Below, one piece after another: positions 47,021 to 56,512 of a stretch of DNA of 64,000 nucleotides. Below the pieces are notes generated by a model, which saw only the letters and a program-made list of their open reading frames with translations, made no database searches and was not told the DNA's origin. Each line of letters opens with the position of its first letter. The stretch's first letter is position 1. The position numbers and the translations under genes are program-made. The DNA comes from Athripsodes cinereus (lineage: Eukaryota; Arthropoda; Insecta; Trichoptera; Leptoceridae), in assembly GCA_947579605.1 (NCBI GenBank), contig OX388325.1:11527572-11591571 (forward strand). Direction: 5' to 3'.

Positions 47021-47661
47021 TCAGCTACGCCGCCTCACCATTATGCTCGATCAAGCACACGCCGCCGCCTGCGATGTATGCCTAATCGCGCCAACGCTTC
47101 GCCCAGCACGTGATGTCTGCCTCGCCGTCGCCGCCGCTTCATCCAGACACCGCACAGACGCGCTACCACCTTCACGACAAGTGTGTAGCCACGCCGCCGT
47201 CGCCACTCCACCTAATGTCGCCGTCACCCGGCGCCGTGTTCGAGACACCACGTGGTTTGCAAACACCCGCCTATCTCTCTGCAACATCACTTCTCTCCTT
47301 GGACATAATTTTGCAAAACACATAAACAAAAATAAGCGTCCATATCGCACATAATAAAGTCTTAATACCAACTACATAATAAAATGACCGTCTCTGTCGT
47401 GACAACACTAAAAATAAATCGTCTCTATCGAAAATAAATCATACTCCTGTCCATAACTACACATAACACTTTCCAACATAAAAAATTAACGTCTCTATCG
47501 TAATTTAGCATACATCTTACACAAATTGTCCACAAATCACTAAAATAAAACGTCTCTGCCGTAAATCACAATGTCAAGATGAACATAACCACACAAAAGT
47601 CAATAATGGCGGAAAAAACACATATTCGCGCCAAATCGACGCTGTCACTGTAAACATGAGT

Positions 47662-47675
47662 AATCCCACTTCTGA
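47662..47675 (-). promoter_or_regulatory. Likely tRNA-Leu primer-binding site
   Basis: On the minus strand TCAGAAGTGGGATT starts two bases inside the LTR. It lacks the usual leading TGG, as in elements whose primer pairs slightly inside the tRNA 3' end. Confidence 0.5.
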
Positions 47676-47677
47676 AG

Positions 47678-48006
47678 TATTAGATGTGAGTTGAGTTGCG
47701 GAGTTTGGTGAGGGTAGGAGTAATCGAACACGACTGTTATAATTAAACCATTTATTCAACATACAACGACATTTACAATACAGTAACGCGACGACTCGAC
47801 TTACTTACACGCGTATCATAAATCCCTCACGCACAACTCCACACGCACACGACCAGCGCCTGCGAGTTCTCAACTGTTCGGCCATCCTCAATCATACTTT
47901 CGACTTCCAGGTACCCTGCTATTCTTGATCCCTTTTACACCACCATCATTGCATCTTTCATTCTCTTTCATACACAAACTGTCACCTTTCATAGAAATAT
48001 CTAACA
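47678..48006 (-). repeat. LTR (5' LTR in minus orientation)
   Basis: A 329-base partner of 45684-46018. The high identity implies recent insertion. Confidence 0.88.
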
Positions 48007-48990
48007 GATGTAACTCTCCTTCCATCGTTCCGGGAAACAGCCTTTTTCCAGAGACTCTCTAAACAGTATATATAATGGATAAGATATAGAAGAAGAGCAC
48101 TGTCTCAAAAACATGTTAGGTATACCATCTGGTCCTGTTGGTTTTTTAATATTAAGTTTTTCCAATTATTTTTTAACAAATGGGTATTCTATGATACAAT
48201 CGCACAAATTGACTGATTCTGAATACAATATATCTGGAATATGATCATCCTCATCATTCGTGACATAAACACTCAAAAAACTGCTCAAACAATTTAACCA
48301 TCTCAATATCATTAGTGCTATGAACACCATTATAAACCATTGAGTCTGGAATGCGATCATCTTTATGACTTTGAGATTTTGCGAATTTCCAAAAATATCT
48401 AGCATCACTAAACACTTCATTCTCTACCTGAGTAATATATTCCTGATAGCATTTTCTAGAAAGAATCCTACATGAATTCCTAAGCGAAGAGAATCTCTGG
48501 TAATCCTCCATACAATTTTTTCTTTTGTATTTAGCATGGCAACTCTTTTTTTCATATATCATTGCATTTAATTCGCTGTTAAACCATGCAGGAAAATCAT
48601 TAGGTTTGAAAGTTACAGTCGGCACGAATAGTTGCATTCAAGTATTCATAAAAAATATCTAACTTGCGATGCAAACTCAAATCGCCATACAAAATCCACT
48701 TCACGACTCTGAATAAGATCTCCAGCTTCAAAAAGTCTCTCCTCTCTACCGCACTCATTTACAGACCATCTGATGTTAGGCAAGTTAAAATCACCAACAA
48801 TTATCACTTTAGATTTCGGATACCTATTATTGAGTTGTTCGACATCCCTAACATGATGTGTTTTACTTCTAAAAGTTTTATTTACTCTAAAGACGAATCG
48901 TTACATTTCCTAAACATCAAATACACCTGTAAAAATGTTGTTACCAGAACTATCGTAATGAGTATTGAAAGCATGCAATGCATCTAGGAA

Positions 48991-49383
48991 AGGTTTCTAT
49001 CTGTTAATGCAAAAGACATTATCATATTTTATTATGTGTGTAAAGGGCTCCGGTCGAGTCATTTTTAATGAATTATCTTTAATGAATTGAAGTTGTGTAT
49101 TGCGTAAATTAATCCAATAGCGGTTAAATGAAGTGTGTTTATTGAGATACCACATTCATGTTATTGCGATATGATATTAGAGTTCAATTTCATTCAATTA
49201 GATGGATTTCCCCGAAACTAAAGTTCATCTTCAAGTTTAATATTATTTTTCAATAAACATTATGACTCAATATTTACTATATGTTTGAGCGGTATATAAT
49301 TTTATGATTATAATTATGATTACATTCCGCTTTGTTTCATATAAATACTGTCACAGTCTCTAGATATTATTCTTTAATCCACA
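48991..49383. other. Intergenic
   Basis: AT-rich flank of the minus-strand LINE, nothing recognised. Confidence 0.4.
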
Positions 49384-49385
49384 TA

Positions 49386-49839
49386 CAGTAGAAGTCCATT
49401 AGTCCGGCATCCAACAGTCCGGAATGCCCGATAGTCCGGCATCGCTCCGGAAGATTATAAAAAAATTTTTTTTTCCAAAAGTGTGTCTTTAAAGTAAATA
49501 AAAACGCTCGAGAGCTATTCGGAAGTTTTCGGGATCATTCGGAAGCGGTTTGATTTCCATATCATTAGAAATAAATTTTATACTAAACGCCAAAAGTCAA
49601 GAAAACAAAAAGCCGTTCGTGACTTTTTTAAATCTAAGTGAAATATGTTTTACAGTACATGTGCTATACATACACTAGAATGAAATGTAAAATAAACTTT
49701 GTTGTATGTATTTGCACACTGTATTTGTAGTTTAATTATTAACCAAATTGTTCTTATAATTACCGCCCGATAGACCGGAATTTTCGATAATCCGGCACCG
49801 AGCCGGTCCCGAACGTGCCGGATTATCGGACTTCTACTG
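49386..49839. mobile_element. pogo/Tigger-like MITE (TA TSD)
   Basis: The ends read CAGTAGAAGTCC and the inverse GGACTTCTACTG, flanked by TA. Inner GTCCGGCAT and TGCCGGATTATCGG repeats are typical of pogo-type MITEs. No transposase. Confidence 0.85.
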
Positions 49840-49841
49840 TA

Positions 49842-51136
49842 CTTCTAAATTTTGATGCGTTTTCGCATATTCGTAATTATAAGTTCAAAATGACACACTT
49901 GAGTGGGTGTAAATGTAAGTTATGTAAATTTAAAGAATATCTTTGTATTGCACTGTAAAAAAATATCATTCCCTGTTTTGTTATTTTTTTTTTAATTTAC
50001 TCGTTTCAAGATAGGTAAGGTATCAAGTACAATAATTAGCTCGATGTCGGGTTCCTTGCCTTAAGAAAAGAATTAAAATATATTTAGAATAGCTTTATCA
50101 CTTAAGTATTTTGAGTTATTTGTTGCTGAAAATGTTTAATATTATCGATTATATTTAATAAATATATTTCATATTTGAGTTTTTGTTTCTTCACTAAGAC
50201 TGGGGACTATCGCCCTTTATCGCTTTATTTTGGTAGTTCCGAGTTGGTATAAGGTAGCCTCTCCACTTAGAGTGATCCTGCGTCAATTGAGACACCTTTT
50301 CTATCCTTTGATATTTCTTTTGTTCAAAAATGTTGTTGTCATTAAAAAGGTTTATAGTAAGAGGTCATCCAGACTATCTGGATTATTGCGGACAGAAAAA
50401 TAGTTTATAGTAGTAATAATTTAAAAAAAAAAAAAAATTTTTTGGCCAACAATAATTGTTTTCTAATAATATTATAATAAATTCTACCTACTGTACCTAC
50501 ACAAACCGCGTTATATATATCTTTTTGAAATGTTGGTGTCATTAAAACGGTATATTGTAAAAGAGGCTACTGTACACAAACAGCATGCCCAATACAAAAA
50601 GTCTAGTCCCGCCACTGGTAGGTAGGTATATAACTTGAACCGTGTCCTTATCTATAGATAAGATTAGGATATTAAATGAAACACAGTCATTGTAGATATA
50701 GGTGTGGTCGATAATGGTATTACCATATATTATGGCATAGTGCTACATCACATCACATCACATCACATAGAAGACTTCTCTACTAGTTCTGTATCTTCTA
50801 CTTATTCAGGTATTTATTTTATTTTCTCATCTCTATAACACCTACCAGCTCTACTTGGTACCTACATAACTACAGTTATATACCTACATAATATAAGACA
50901 AATACATTTTCTTTGTTCCCTGTTTTATTAAATTTATTCAAGTAAGTCACAATAGTATAATATATTTATATAGAATGCCCAGGAATTATTATTCAGTATA
51001 TTTAAAAAAGGACAAAAACATTAACAGACATTTGCGTAATACCTACAATAATTAAATTAAATGAGTAATAATTATAATGTTCCCAAATTCATTAATAAGA
51101 CTGTTAAAATATTGTGGACTGAATCTGTGTAACCCT
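49842..51136. other. Intergenic
   Basis: AT-rich. A short (CATCA)n microsatellite at about 50746-50768 is the only clear feature. Confidence 0.4.
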
Positions 51137-51140
51137 TTAA

Positions 51141-52013
51141 GGGCCCCGTTTAGCAAAAACGGTAAAATATTCAATTTTCAACAAATTCGATAGAAAAACT
51201 ACCAAAACTTGTTGACCCTTGCGAACATATTGATTTGATTAAATAAAAAAACAAATGTTTATTACCAACATTTATAAAGGTACTCTTTGTTATATCAAAA
51301 TACAAATTATTTGTAAAATATACATATTTTTTATTCATCCTATCAAGCATAAATACTATAGATTTTAGCAAACTTAGTATACAAAAAATCGAGTTCATGT
51401 GGTGATTTTTGGTTTCAAAATATGAAAAATATTTAAAAAAAAAATATATTTTTAAATCGGCCAATATTCATGAATAAAACAAAAAAAATTACTTGTTCTA
51501 TAATTGTTATAACTATCTAAGTATTCGCAATATTAAAAAAATAGAAGAATATTTGTAGTATTCCCGTGCATTCATGTACCAAACACACCCCCGAATTGGA
51601 TTTTTAGAAATATGTTTTTTTATAAACGAATACTCATCATCGTCATCATCATCGCCCTCAACGCTCCTCTCGGGAGCACAGGGCAGAAATCAGCCTCCTC
51701 CATTCAGAGCGTATCTGTGCCAATTGCGTCACCTGTTTCCACGACATTCGTTGTCATAGGAACGATGTGTTGTGAAAGAGGCCGACGGAACCCCTGCGGA
51801 CGGAAGAACAGCGCTCTTTTTGGCCAACTATCATTAGGCATAGGTAAACGAATACTATGAAGCTAAAATCAAGTTAAAGTTTGATATTGGTAATTAATGT
51901 TTGTTTTAATATTTTATCAAATCAAAATGTTCATAGGGTCAACAAGTTTTGAGAGTTTGTGTACCAAACTTGTTGAAAATTGAATGTTTTATCGTTTTTG
52001 CTAAAGGGGCGCC
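51141..52013. mobile_element. TTAA-flanked (piggyBac-like) MITE, copy 2, with a LINE insertion
   Basis: Same family and ends as 38124-38671, with TTAA at 51137-51140 and 52014-52017. It is longer because a 210-bp LINE 3' end is inserted at 51635-51844. Confidence 0.75.
51635..51844 (-). mobile_element. 5'-truncated LINE 3' end with 12-bp TSD
   Basis: TAAACGAATACT flanks it on both sides (51623-51634, 51845-51856). The minus strand reads MSWKQVTQLAQIRSEWRRL and CSREER before a stop, then a (GATGAT)n tail. Sequence is GC-richer than its host. Confidence 0.75.
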
Positions 52014-52026
52014 TTAAGGTCTAAGG

Positions 52027-52347
52027 CAGTGATCGGCAAACTTTTTCGCCAAAGAACCAAATATGAACATTACACTGATCAAAAAAAAAATTGGGAGCCA
52101 AATCTGTTTATTAATTTAGTAAATCTTTATTATAATTTTAGATCTTCGCTAATTTAGGGAAATCAGCAATTATGTATGGTGTAATTCTTTTTTAATTGTA
52201 ACGAATTTTTAAAAAAATATTTTCTAATTTCACGTTTTCTTATTTTTCGTTCTCTAACTAATTTGACTCTAGACTAGGTCGTGAGAGCCGCACTTACGGG
52301 GCCAAAGAGCCACATGCGGCTCCGGAGCCATACTTTGCCGACCACTG
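52027..52347. mobile_element. hAT-like MITE with perfect 8-bp TSD
   Basis: The ends read CAGTGATCGGCAAACTTTTT and, inverted, CAGTGGTCGGCAAAGTATGG. GTCTAAGG flanks both sides (52019-52026, 52348-52355). It abuts the piggyBac-like element. Confidence 0.88.
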
Positions 52348-52533
52348 GTCTAAGGGAATAGTTTATTTACAAAATATATAATCTCATTTATTATGCGGAT
52401 ATTATTTTCAATATTATTTATTATTTTGCCATAATATAAAGGTTCAATTAATCATTACTTATATAGGTAATTTGTATCTATTTACAATCTACAAGTACAT
52501 ATTCATATAAATAATTACTCTGAAAATCTATCT

Positions 52534-52680
52534 CTATACCATCACGGCATATCCCACAAGTGGGGTAGCCAGCTGATCAGCTTCATGTAAGAAACATGCA
52601 AACTGTCCTATTCGTGCCAATATAAAATCAAGACATTCAGGATGGGTGGCAAACCTCATCGCTGAATTTAAGATGTAAAA
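52534..52680 (-). repeat. Dispersed LINE/SINE-tail repeat, copy 3
   Basis: Minus strand: 'aattcagcgatgaggtttgc' through 'gccgtgatggtatag'. An open frame reads MRFATHPECLDFILARIGQF, ACFLHEADQLATPLVGYAV. It is one of the two fullest copies. Confidence 0.7.
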
Positions 52681-53423
52681 TGTCTTAATTTTTTCGAACA
52701 CCTGCCTTTTACAGGACACTCGAAAACAAATAACCTAATGAGGAAATCAGTTTTTTTATGATTTTGCAGTGTTTTTGGATAATTTTTAGATTTTTATAAT
52801 TCCTTTTTTGCATGAAAAACTCAAAACTTTTGTAAAACCTATATCTAGTAAATAAGTAAAAACACTTTAATATGATTGTAAATTAGCCAACTGCATATAT
52901 TTTATTTTGCCTTGTAAAATATTTTATATAAATATACATAGGTATCTATGTAATTGATTGTATTTAATTTGAATGTATACCTTATTTATGTAATTGTTTT
53001 TTTTATCAATGTACAGTAAAGTATGAATAAATAAAAATAAATACAAATAATAATAGTATGTATTGTTTTATAAAAGTATACTTCTTAGTGTTAACTATAA
53101 CTATGATGTTATGTATTTTCTTTAAGATAGTTCTAGTCTTGAAAATTGCGATGAAAATGAATTAGAAATGAATATATCAATATATAAACGCCTACCTACC
53201 TATCTACCTACCTATGTGTCAGAGCCACACCCGGAGTGATAATATTATTATATTAGATTATGATACATAGAGGTGTATAGGTGGCTACCTACTGATGTCA
53301 TTTGCATTGCCACGTCAAACAGTAACATGCCTACATTATGTACATCTATAACAAGTTCAGCAATTTCTTCCTGTAAAAGTACACACACATAGCTATGTAT
53401 TAGTTTTTATTAAAAAGTAATAT
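52681..53423. other. Intergenic
   Basis: AT-rich. A (CTAC)n-like run at about 53191-53215 is the only visible feature. Confidence 0.4.
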
Positions 53424-53889
53424 GTGAGTATAATAAGCACCCTCCTCTTCCTTGTACTAAGTAATGTGAATATAATAAGCACCCTCCTCTTCCTTGTACT
53501 AAGTAATGTGAATATAATAAGCACCCTCCTCTTCCTCCTCCCTGTGCTAAGCAATGTGAATATAATAAGCACCCTCCTCTTCCTCCTCCCTGTTCAAAGC
53601 AATGTGAATATAATAAGCACCCTCCTCTTCCTCCTCCTTGTGCTAAGTAATGTGAATATAATAAGCACCCTCCTCTTCCTCCTCCCTGTGCAAAGCAATG
53701 TGAATATAATAAGCACCCTCCTCTTCCTCCTCCTTGTGCTAAGTAATGTGAATATAATAAGCACACTCCTCTTCCTCCTCCCTGTGCAAAGCAATGTGAA
53801 TATAATAAGCACCCTCCTCTTCCTCCTCCTTGTGCTAAGCAATGTGAATATAATAAGCACCCTTCTCTTCCTTCTCCTTGTGCTTAGCA
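53424..53889. repeat. 42/48-bp minisatellite, 10 copies
   Basis: The unit is 'gtgaatataataagcaccct' + 'cctcttcctcctcc.tgtgc.aag.aat'. The first two copies lack one 'cctcct' (42 bases) and the rest are 48. Because both lengths are multiples of three, frames stay open on both strands; the resulting repeat peptides are not evidence of a gene. Copies 4-9 alternate between two variants (ccttgtgctaag / ccctgtgcaaag). Confidence 0.92.
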
Positions 53890-54032
53890 ATAACTTGTGT
53901 CGTGAAGGTGGAGTTGATAATATTAAAATAAATAGGTACATTTGGACATTGATATTAGTTAACATACATATCTGAAAGTAGTTTATTGTTAGTGTGAATT
54001 TGTATTTATTATGTTTTTTTTATATTTTCCAG

Positions 54033-54127
54033 ACCTCCAATAAGTCTCACCACTACCTACTAGACAACAGTGAATAGTCCAGTAAGACTCCTCTTCCTTA
54101 AGAACACGTCACCTCCTCCACAATCAG
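54033..54127 (+). other. Exon-like block, possibly non-coding
   Basis: It is preceded by 'tttttatattttccag' and followed by 'gtattt'. All three frames contain stops, so it would be UTR or lncRNA. Splice-like flanks alone are weak evidence. Confidence 0.2.
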
Positions 54128-54259
54128 GTATTTAATAAATATTATTTATACAAAGGCTAAGATATGATGTACATTTAATATTTTATAATAAACAAATTAA
54201 AGGAGATTTTTGAATTTCTGATCCAAGTATTAATGACTGAACCAACCAATGTCATAAAC

Positions 54260-54355
54260 CTACGCTGATTTTGTTGGCACGGAGAGGACAGTTCGCATGT
54301 TTATTACATGCAGCTGGTTTGCTGGCTACCCTACTTGTGTTATATGCCGTGATGG
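54260..54355 (+). repeat. Dispersed LINE/SINE-tail repeat, copy 4
   Basis: It reads 'ttggcacggagaggacagtt' to 'gccgtgatggtatag', followed by a (TAG/TAA)n tail at 54356-54376. Confidence 0.65.
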
Positions 54356-54445
54356 TATAGTAGTAGTAATAATAAACCTACACCACACGCTGATTAGGTT
54401 GTATTGTGTCACTGATTGTGTTGACTCTGTTTGTATATTTTCCAG

Positions 54446-54542
54446 TTCATTCAAGAAGGACAGAAAGATATCACATCTCTCAAAGTCTATATCGTACAAG
54501 AAAGTTCATCGTCTCCTCCTAGCACAGCACAGCACAGTACAG
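54446..54542 (+). other. Exon-like block, possibly coding
   Basis: The acceptor is 'tttgtatattttccag' and the donor is gtacat. One frame is open (FIQEGQKDITSLKVYIVQES). No similarity is recognised. Confidence 0.2.
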
Positions 54543-55198
54543 GTACATATCTGATTATATTACTCTCTCTCTCCATACTTTTACATTTACTAAATAACAC
54601 CAACTTAACTTGTAAGTCAGTGGTTCTTAACTTTTTTAGGTGTCCGCACTCCCGTGTATCTTCAAGTATGATTTGGCACCCCCAAATATCTGGGAGAAAA
54701 ATATGAAAGGAAATAACATGGGTTAATGCGATTTTGAAGCAATTTCTTTTATTAAAATAATTATTTATGTTTAGTCCAATAAACGAATATTTATTTTTAT
54801 TTATTTTTTACAAGGTTAGCATTAGAAAATATAAATAATATTCAATATTATTTCGGTTTTTTAAAGTTTAAATAGGTATTTAAAATTACTAAAAAATTTT
54901 ATGTAAATTTTTGTACAAAAATTAGCAATGTATAACTTAATTTTCCCTGAGGTTCGTGACGTCGCCTTTGTGATCGGTCGTGTACACAGCTTGCTTTTTT
55001 GTAACAATTCAGTTTAATTTGTGATTAAATCAAAATCATTTTTATTTTATTTATACAAAAATCGGGGTTGTTCAATCTCGAAGTGATTTTTTTTTTTCGT
55101 ATTAATTTTTTTTTTTTTTTTTTTCTCTTTTGTTTCATTATTCTTTCGGGATTTTTTTTTTACGGCTTCCATAACAACGCTGTGTCGTAGGTACCTCC

Positions 55199-56512
55199 AT
55201 GATGGAGATCATGGAGGTGCCCGTTGACCCACCTGATGGACGGAAACGTCCTAGATCCCCAGACCTATTTCCTAACGAAAAAAAACCTACTAAAATCCCA
55301 TCCCTTCCTCAAAACTCTTCAATACCTGATGCTCCTCTTGTTCTTTACAAATCAAACGCCCTTGGACCATATACAGTGATGGTCCAAAATACTGATACAA
55401 CAAAACAACTGCATCCGCTGGATTTTGGAAGGAAATTGAATAACTCAAAAATATCCAACGTAATATCAGGTGGTATTAAGGCTGAGGGTAAGTACAAAAT
55501 ATCCATATCATTTAAAACGCCTGAGGCGGCAAACTCATTCACCAGCCATGATTTTATCTGTAAAAACAACCTAAAAGCATACATCCCATCCTACAGGGTA
55601 TCCAAAATGGGAGTGATCAGAGGAGTCACTCTGGATATTTCCATGGAGGAGATCCTAGAGTATTCTGAAGTTCCCGAAGAGTTGGGAAAAATTATTAAAG
55701 CCCGACGCTTAAACAGAAAAGTAAATACACCGGAGGGCGCAACATGGAAACCTTCGCAAACAATTGTTTTGACTTTTCAGGGACAGGTATTGCCAGAGTA
55801 CGTGTACCTCTTTCACAACGCCTTTCGCGTTGAGCAATACGTTTACCCTACGGTACTATGTTATAACTGTAGTCGTTATGGACACACAAGGGTCCAGTGT
55901 CAATCCCAACCAAGATGTTTCAAATGCGGTGAATCCCACTTTGGAGGTGAATGTAATGCTATAACTCTCCGATGTGTAAACTGTAAAGGTCAACATTCTG
56001 CATCAGATCTATCGTGCCCAGAACTGAAGAGACAGCGCGAGGTGAAACAAACCATGGCCAATAAAAACATTTCATATAGGGAGGCTCTTCAAGCCCACCC
56101 TCCGATTATCTCCACGTACTCAGAAAAAGTGAATTCGTATCCTCGTCCAATGAATGTCATCAAAACAATGAATCCTAAAACACCAATTCGACAACCGGCT
56201 AACCCTTCTACCACTCGTCCTTTTAATAACAGTGAGTACGAAAATTGCCTATCCTATAAAAATGGTCAAGCTTCTAATCCCAAAAATGGGTGTGCTATAT
56301 TAAATAATGAAAATCGTGAAAATTCCAATAAAGATTTTGATAATTTACGTCGTGCTTTCATAGAAAAAATCTCCTTCTGTCTTTTAGAACTTATATCTGA
56401 TACAAATAATGACTTTCGATCCATCGCTGCTAAATTAACCCAAATCTCAAGTCGATTTACTGATCCTCAATTTTCGGATTTCATTGGAAATGGCGAACAA
56501 AACACTAATTAA
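55199..56512 (+). CDS. LINE ORF1: gag-like RNA-binding protein with zinc knuckles
   Basis: A 437-residue intact ORF beginning MMEIMEVPVDPPDGRKRP. The N-terminal part is Pro/Lys-rich. The middle (about residues 50-200) has the layout of insect LINE gag folds (GPYTVMVQN, VTLDISMEEILEYSEVPEEL). Three knuckles follow near residues 219-262: CYNCSRYGHTRVQC (CX2CX4HX4C), CFKCGESHFGGEC and CVNCKGQHSASDLSC. It would coat the element RNA and form RNPs. The C-terminal third is Asn/Ser-rich. It overlaps ORF2 by 23 nt in another frame, so ORF2 probably depends on reinitiation or a similar mechanism. The ATG chosen follows the 5' UTR directly; an in-frame ATG three residues later also exists. Confidence 0.9.
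   Translation: MMEIMEVPVDPPDGRKRPRSPDLFPNEKKPTKIPSLPQNSSIPDAPLVLYKSNALGPYTVMVQNTDTTKQLHPLDFGRKLNNSKISNVISGGIKAEGKYKISISFKTPEAANSFTSHDFICKNNLKAYIPSYRVSKMGVIRGVTLDISMEEILEYSEVPEELGKIIKARRLNRKVNTPEGATWKPSQTIVLTFQGQVLPEYVYLFHNAFRVEQYVYPTVLCYNCSRYGHTRVQCQSQPRCFKCGESHFGGECNAITLRCVNCKGQHSASDLSCPELKRQREVKQTMANKNISYREALQAHPPIISTYSEKVNSYPRPMNVIKTMNPKTPIRQPANPSTTRPFNNSEYENCLSYKNGQASNPKNGCAILNNENRENSNKDFDNLRRAFIEKISFCLLELISDTNNDFRSIAAKLTQISSRFTDPQFSDFIGNGEQNTN

Larger units (their letters stand above)
45684..48006 (-). mobile_element. Non-autonomous LTR retroelement (TRIM/LARD-like), 4-bp TSD
   Basis: Two near-identical direct repeats (45684-46018 and 47678-48006) flank 1.66 kb without gag or pol. GATG lies on both sides (45680-45683, 48007-48010). 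On the minus strand the LTR starts TGTTAGAT and the internal side begins with TCAGAAGTGGGATT, which would pair with the 3' part of a tRNA-Leu. The internal region is built of GC-richer repeated units. It sits in the minus-strand LINE, whose reading frame resumes across it. Confidence 0.88.
43930..48990 (-). pseudogene. Degraded CR1/Jockey-type LINE, split by two other elements
   Basis: Read 48990 to 43930 on the minus strand. The endonuclease part has VIIVGDFNLPNIRWSVNE (near 48780). The linker has FPAWFNSELNAMIYEKKSCH (48590). The RT starts ...ERWKESYI at 48010 and resumes at 45679 as IPIFKKGD. It then has ICILSAMPTFFESIV, QHGFVRGRSTLTNLM, DTVYTDFSKAFDRVPHD, GVPQGSHLGSLLF and an intact FADDLK. 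The C-terminal SLVRSQVEYNSPIWSHYY lies at 44760-44830 and continues after the Spy-like element as IPVEEIDYSCLL. Frameshifts and stops are many. Same family as 24636-27182. Confidence 0.85.

Noticed and set aside
46612..47371. Several overlapping open frames (up to 161 codons) inside the LTR element
   Set aside because: Pro/Ser/Arg/His-rich products in many frames on both strands reflect GC-rich repeats; no gag or pol motif is present.
48664..48987. Plus-strand 107-codon open frame
   Set aside because: It is antisense to the LINE endonuclease region, where the minus strand has GDFNLPNIRW.
53410..53975. Repeat-protein gene on either strand
   Set aside because: Open frames arise because the unit length is a multiple of three; no start context, signal peptide or splice support.
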